From positions 1-6,127 of the forward strand of contig CALHIC010000128.1 in NCBI GenBank assembly GCA_938030845.1: DNA of 6,127 nt, written 5' to 3'. The position numbers and the translations under genes are program-made. The stretch comes from an uncultured Oribacterium sp. GTDB lineage: Bacteria > Bacillota > Clostridia > Lachnospirales > Lachnospiraceae. Shown piece after piece: positions 6,102 through 6,127 of this stretch. How positions within the stretch are numbered: the stretch's first letter is position 1; every line of letters starts with the position of its first letter. The notes beneath the pieces are model-generated. The model did no database searches, was not told the origin of the DNA, and worked only from the letters and a program-made list of their open reading frames with translations.

Positions 6102-6127
6102 TTATGAATCACCTCCCTGCAAAGGAG
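6069..6127. repeat. 12-bp direct repeat CCTGCAAAGGAG, second copy at window edge
   Basis: CCTGCAAAGGAG occurs at 6069-6080, leading into the right inverted-repeat arm, and again at 6116-6127, the last bases of the window (period 47 bp). This suggests another reverse-oriented repeat unit starts at the edge and that the cluster continues to the right. Confidence 0.5.

Noticed and set aside
5859..6127. CRISPR array
   Set aside because: The repeats occur in both orientations, differ from each other, and lack regular spacer lengths; no cas gene is present.

Overview
The window looks like chromosomal DNA of a motile, low-to-mid-GC Gram-positive anaerobe of the Clostridia, most likely a Lachnospiraceae member (Oribacterium-like is a guess). 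This rests on strong AGGAGG-type ribosome sites, a flagellar-type sigma-28 promoter, a PilZ protein, and a LicD fusion to a CDP-glycerol-transferase-like domain of a kind I associate with that family. All real genes lie on the minus strand, so the biological reading order runs from high to low coordinates.

From right to left: (1) 5715-6127 has no gene. It holds a cluster of related inverted and direct repeats, including a ~143-bp imperfect palindrome with a strong central hairpin. A candidate sigma-28 promoter (GCCGATAA) sits between these repeats and the next gene. (2) 4160-5714 is a two-gene unit: a lytic transglycosylase without a signal peptide, then a PilZ-domain protein, followed by an intrinsic terminator at about 4040-4078. 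The promoter, the signal-less secreted-type enzyme and the PilZ partner together suggest a flagellum-linked module. (3) 3837-4159 is intergenic, with the terminator, short direct repeats and the leader of the next operon. (4) 1-3836 is an AT-richer surface-glycan operon: a 685-residue LicD fusion protein, 10 bp later a second LicD protein, then an overlapping frame carrying the second copy of the C-terminal domain, which runs off the left edge.

The main oddity is in that operon. The second LicD gene and the following frame together match the full two-domain architecture of the first gene, but they are separated by a one-base frame change at a conserved motif. The locus is therefore a tandem paralog pair in which the downstream copy is split. 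LicD proteins are nucleotidyltransferase-fold enzymes that add phospho-substituents such as phosphocholine to surface glycans; the substrate here cannot be read from sequence. LicD genes look clearly more AT-rich than the transglycosylase/PilZ pair, so the two units may have different histories.
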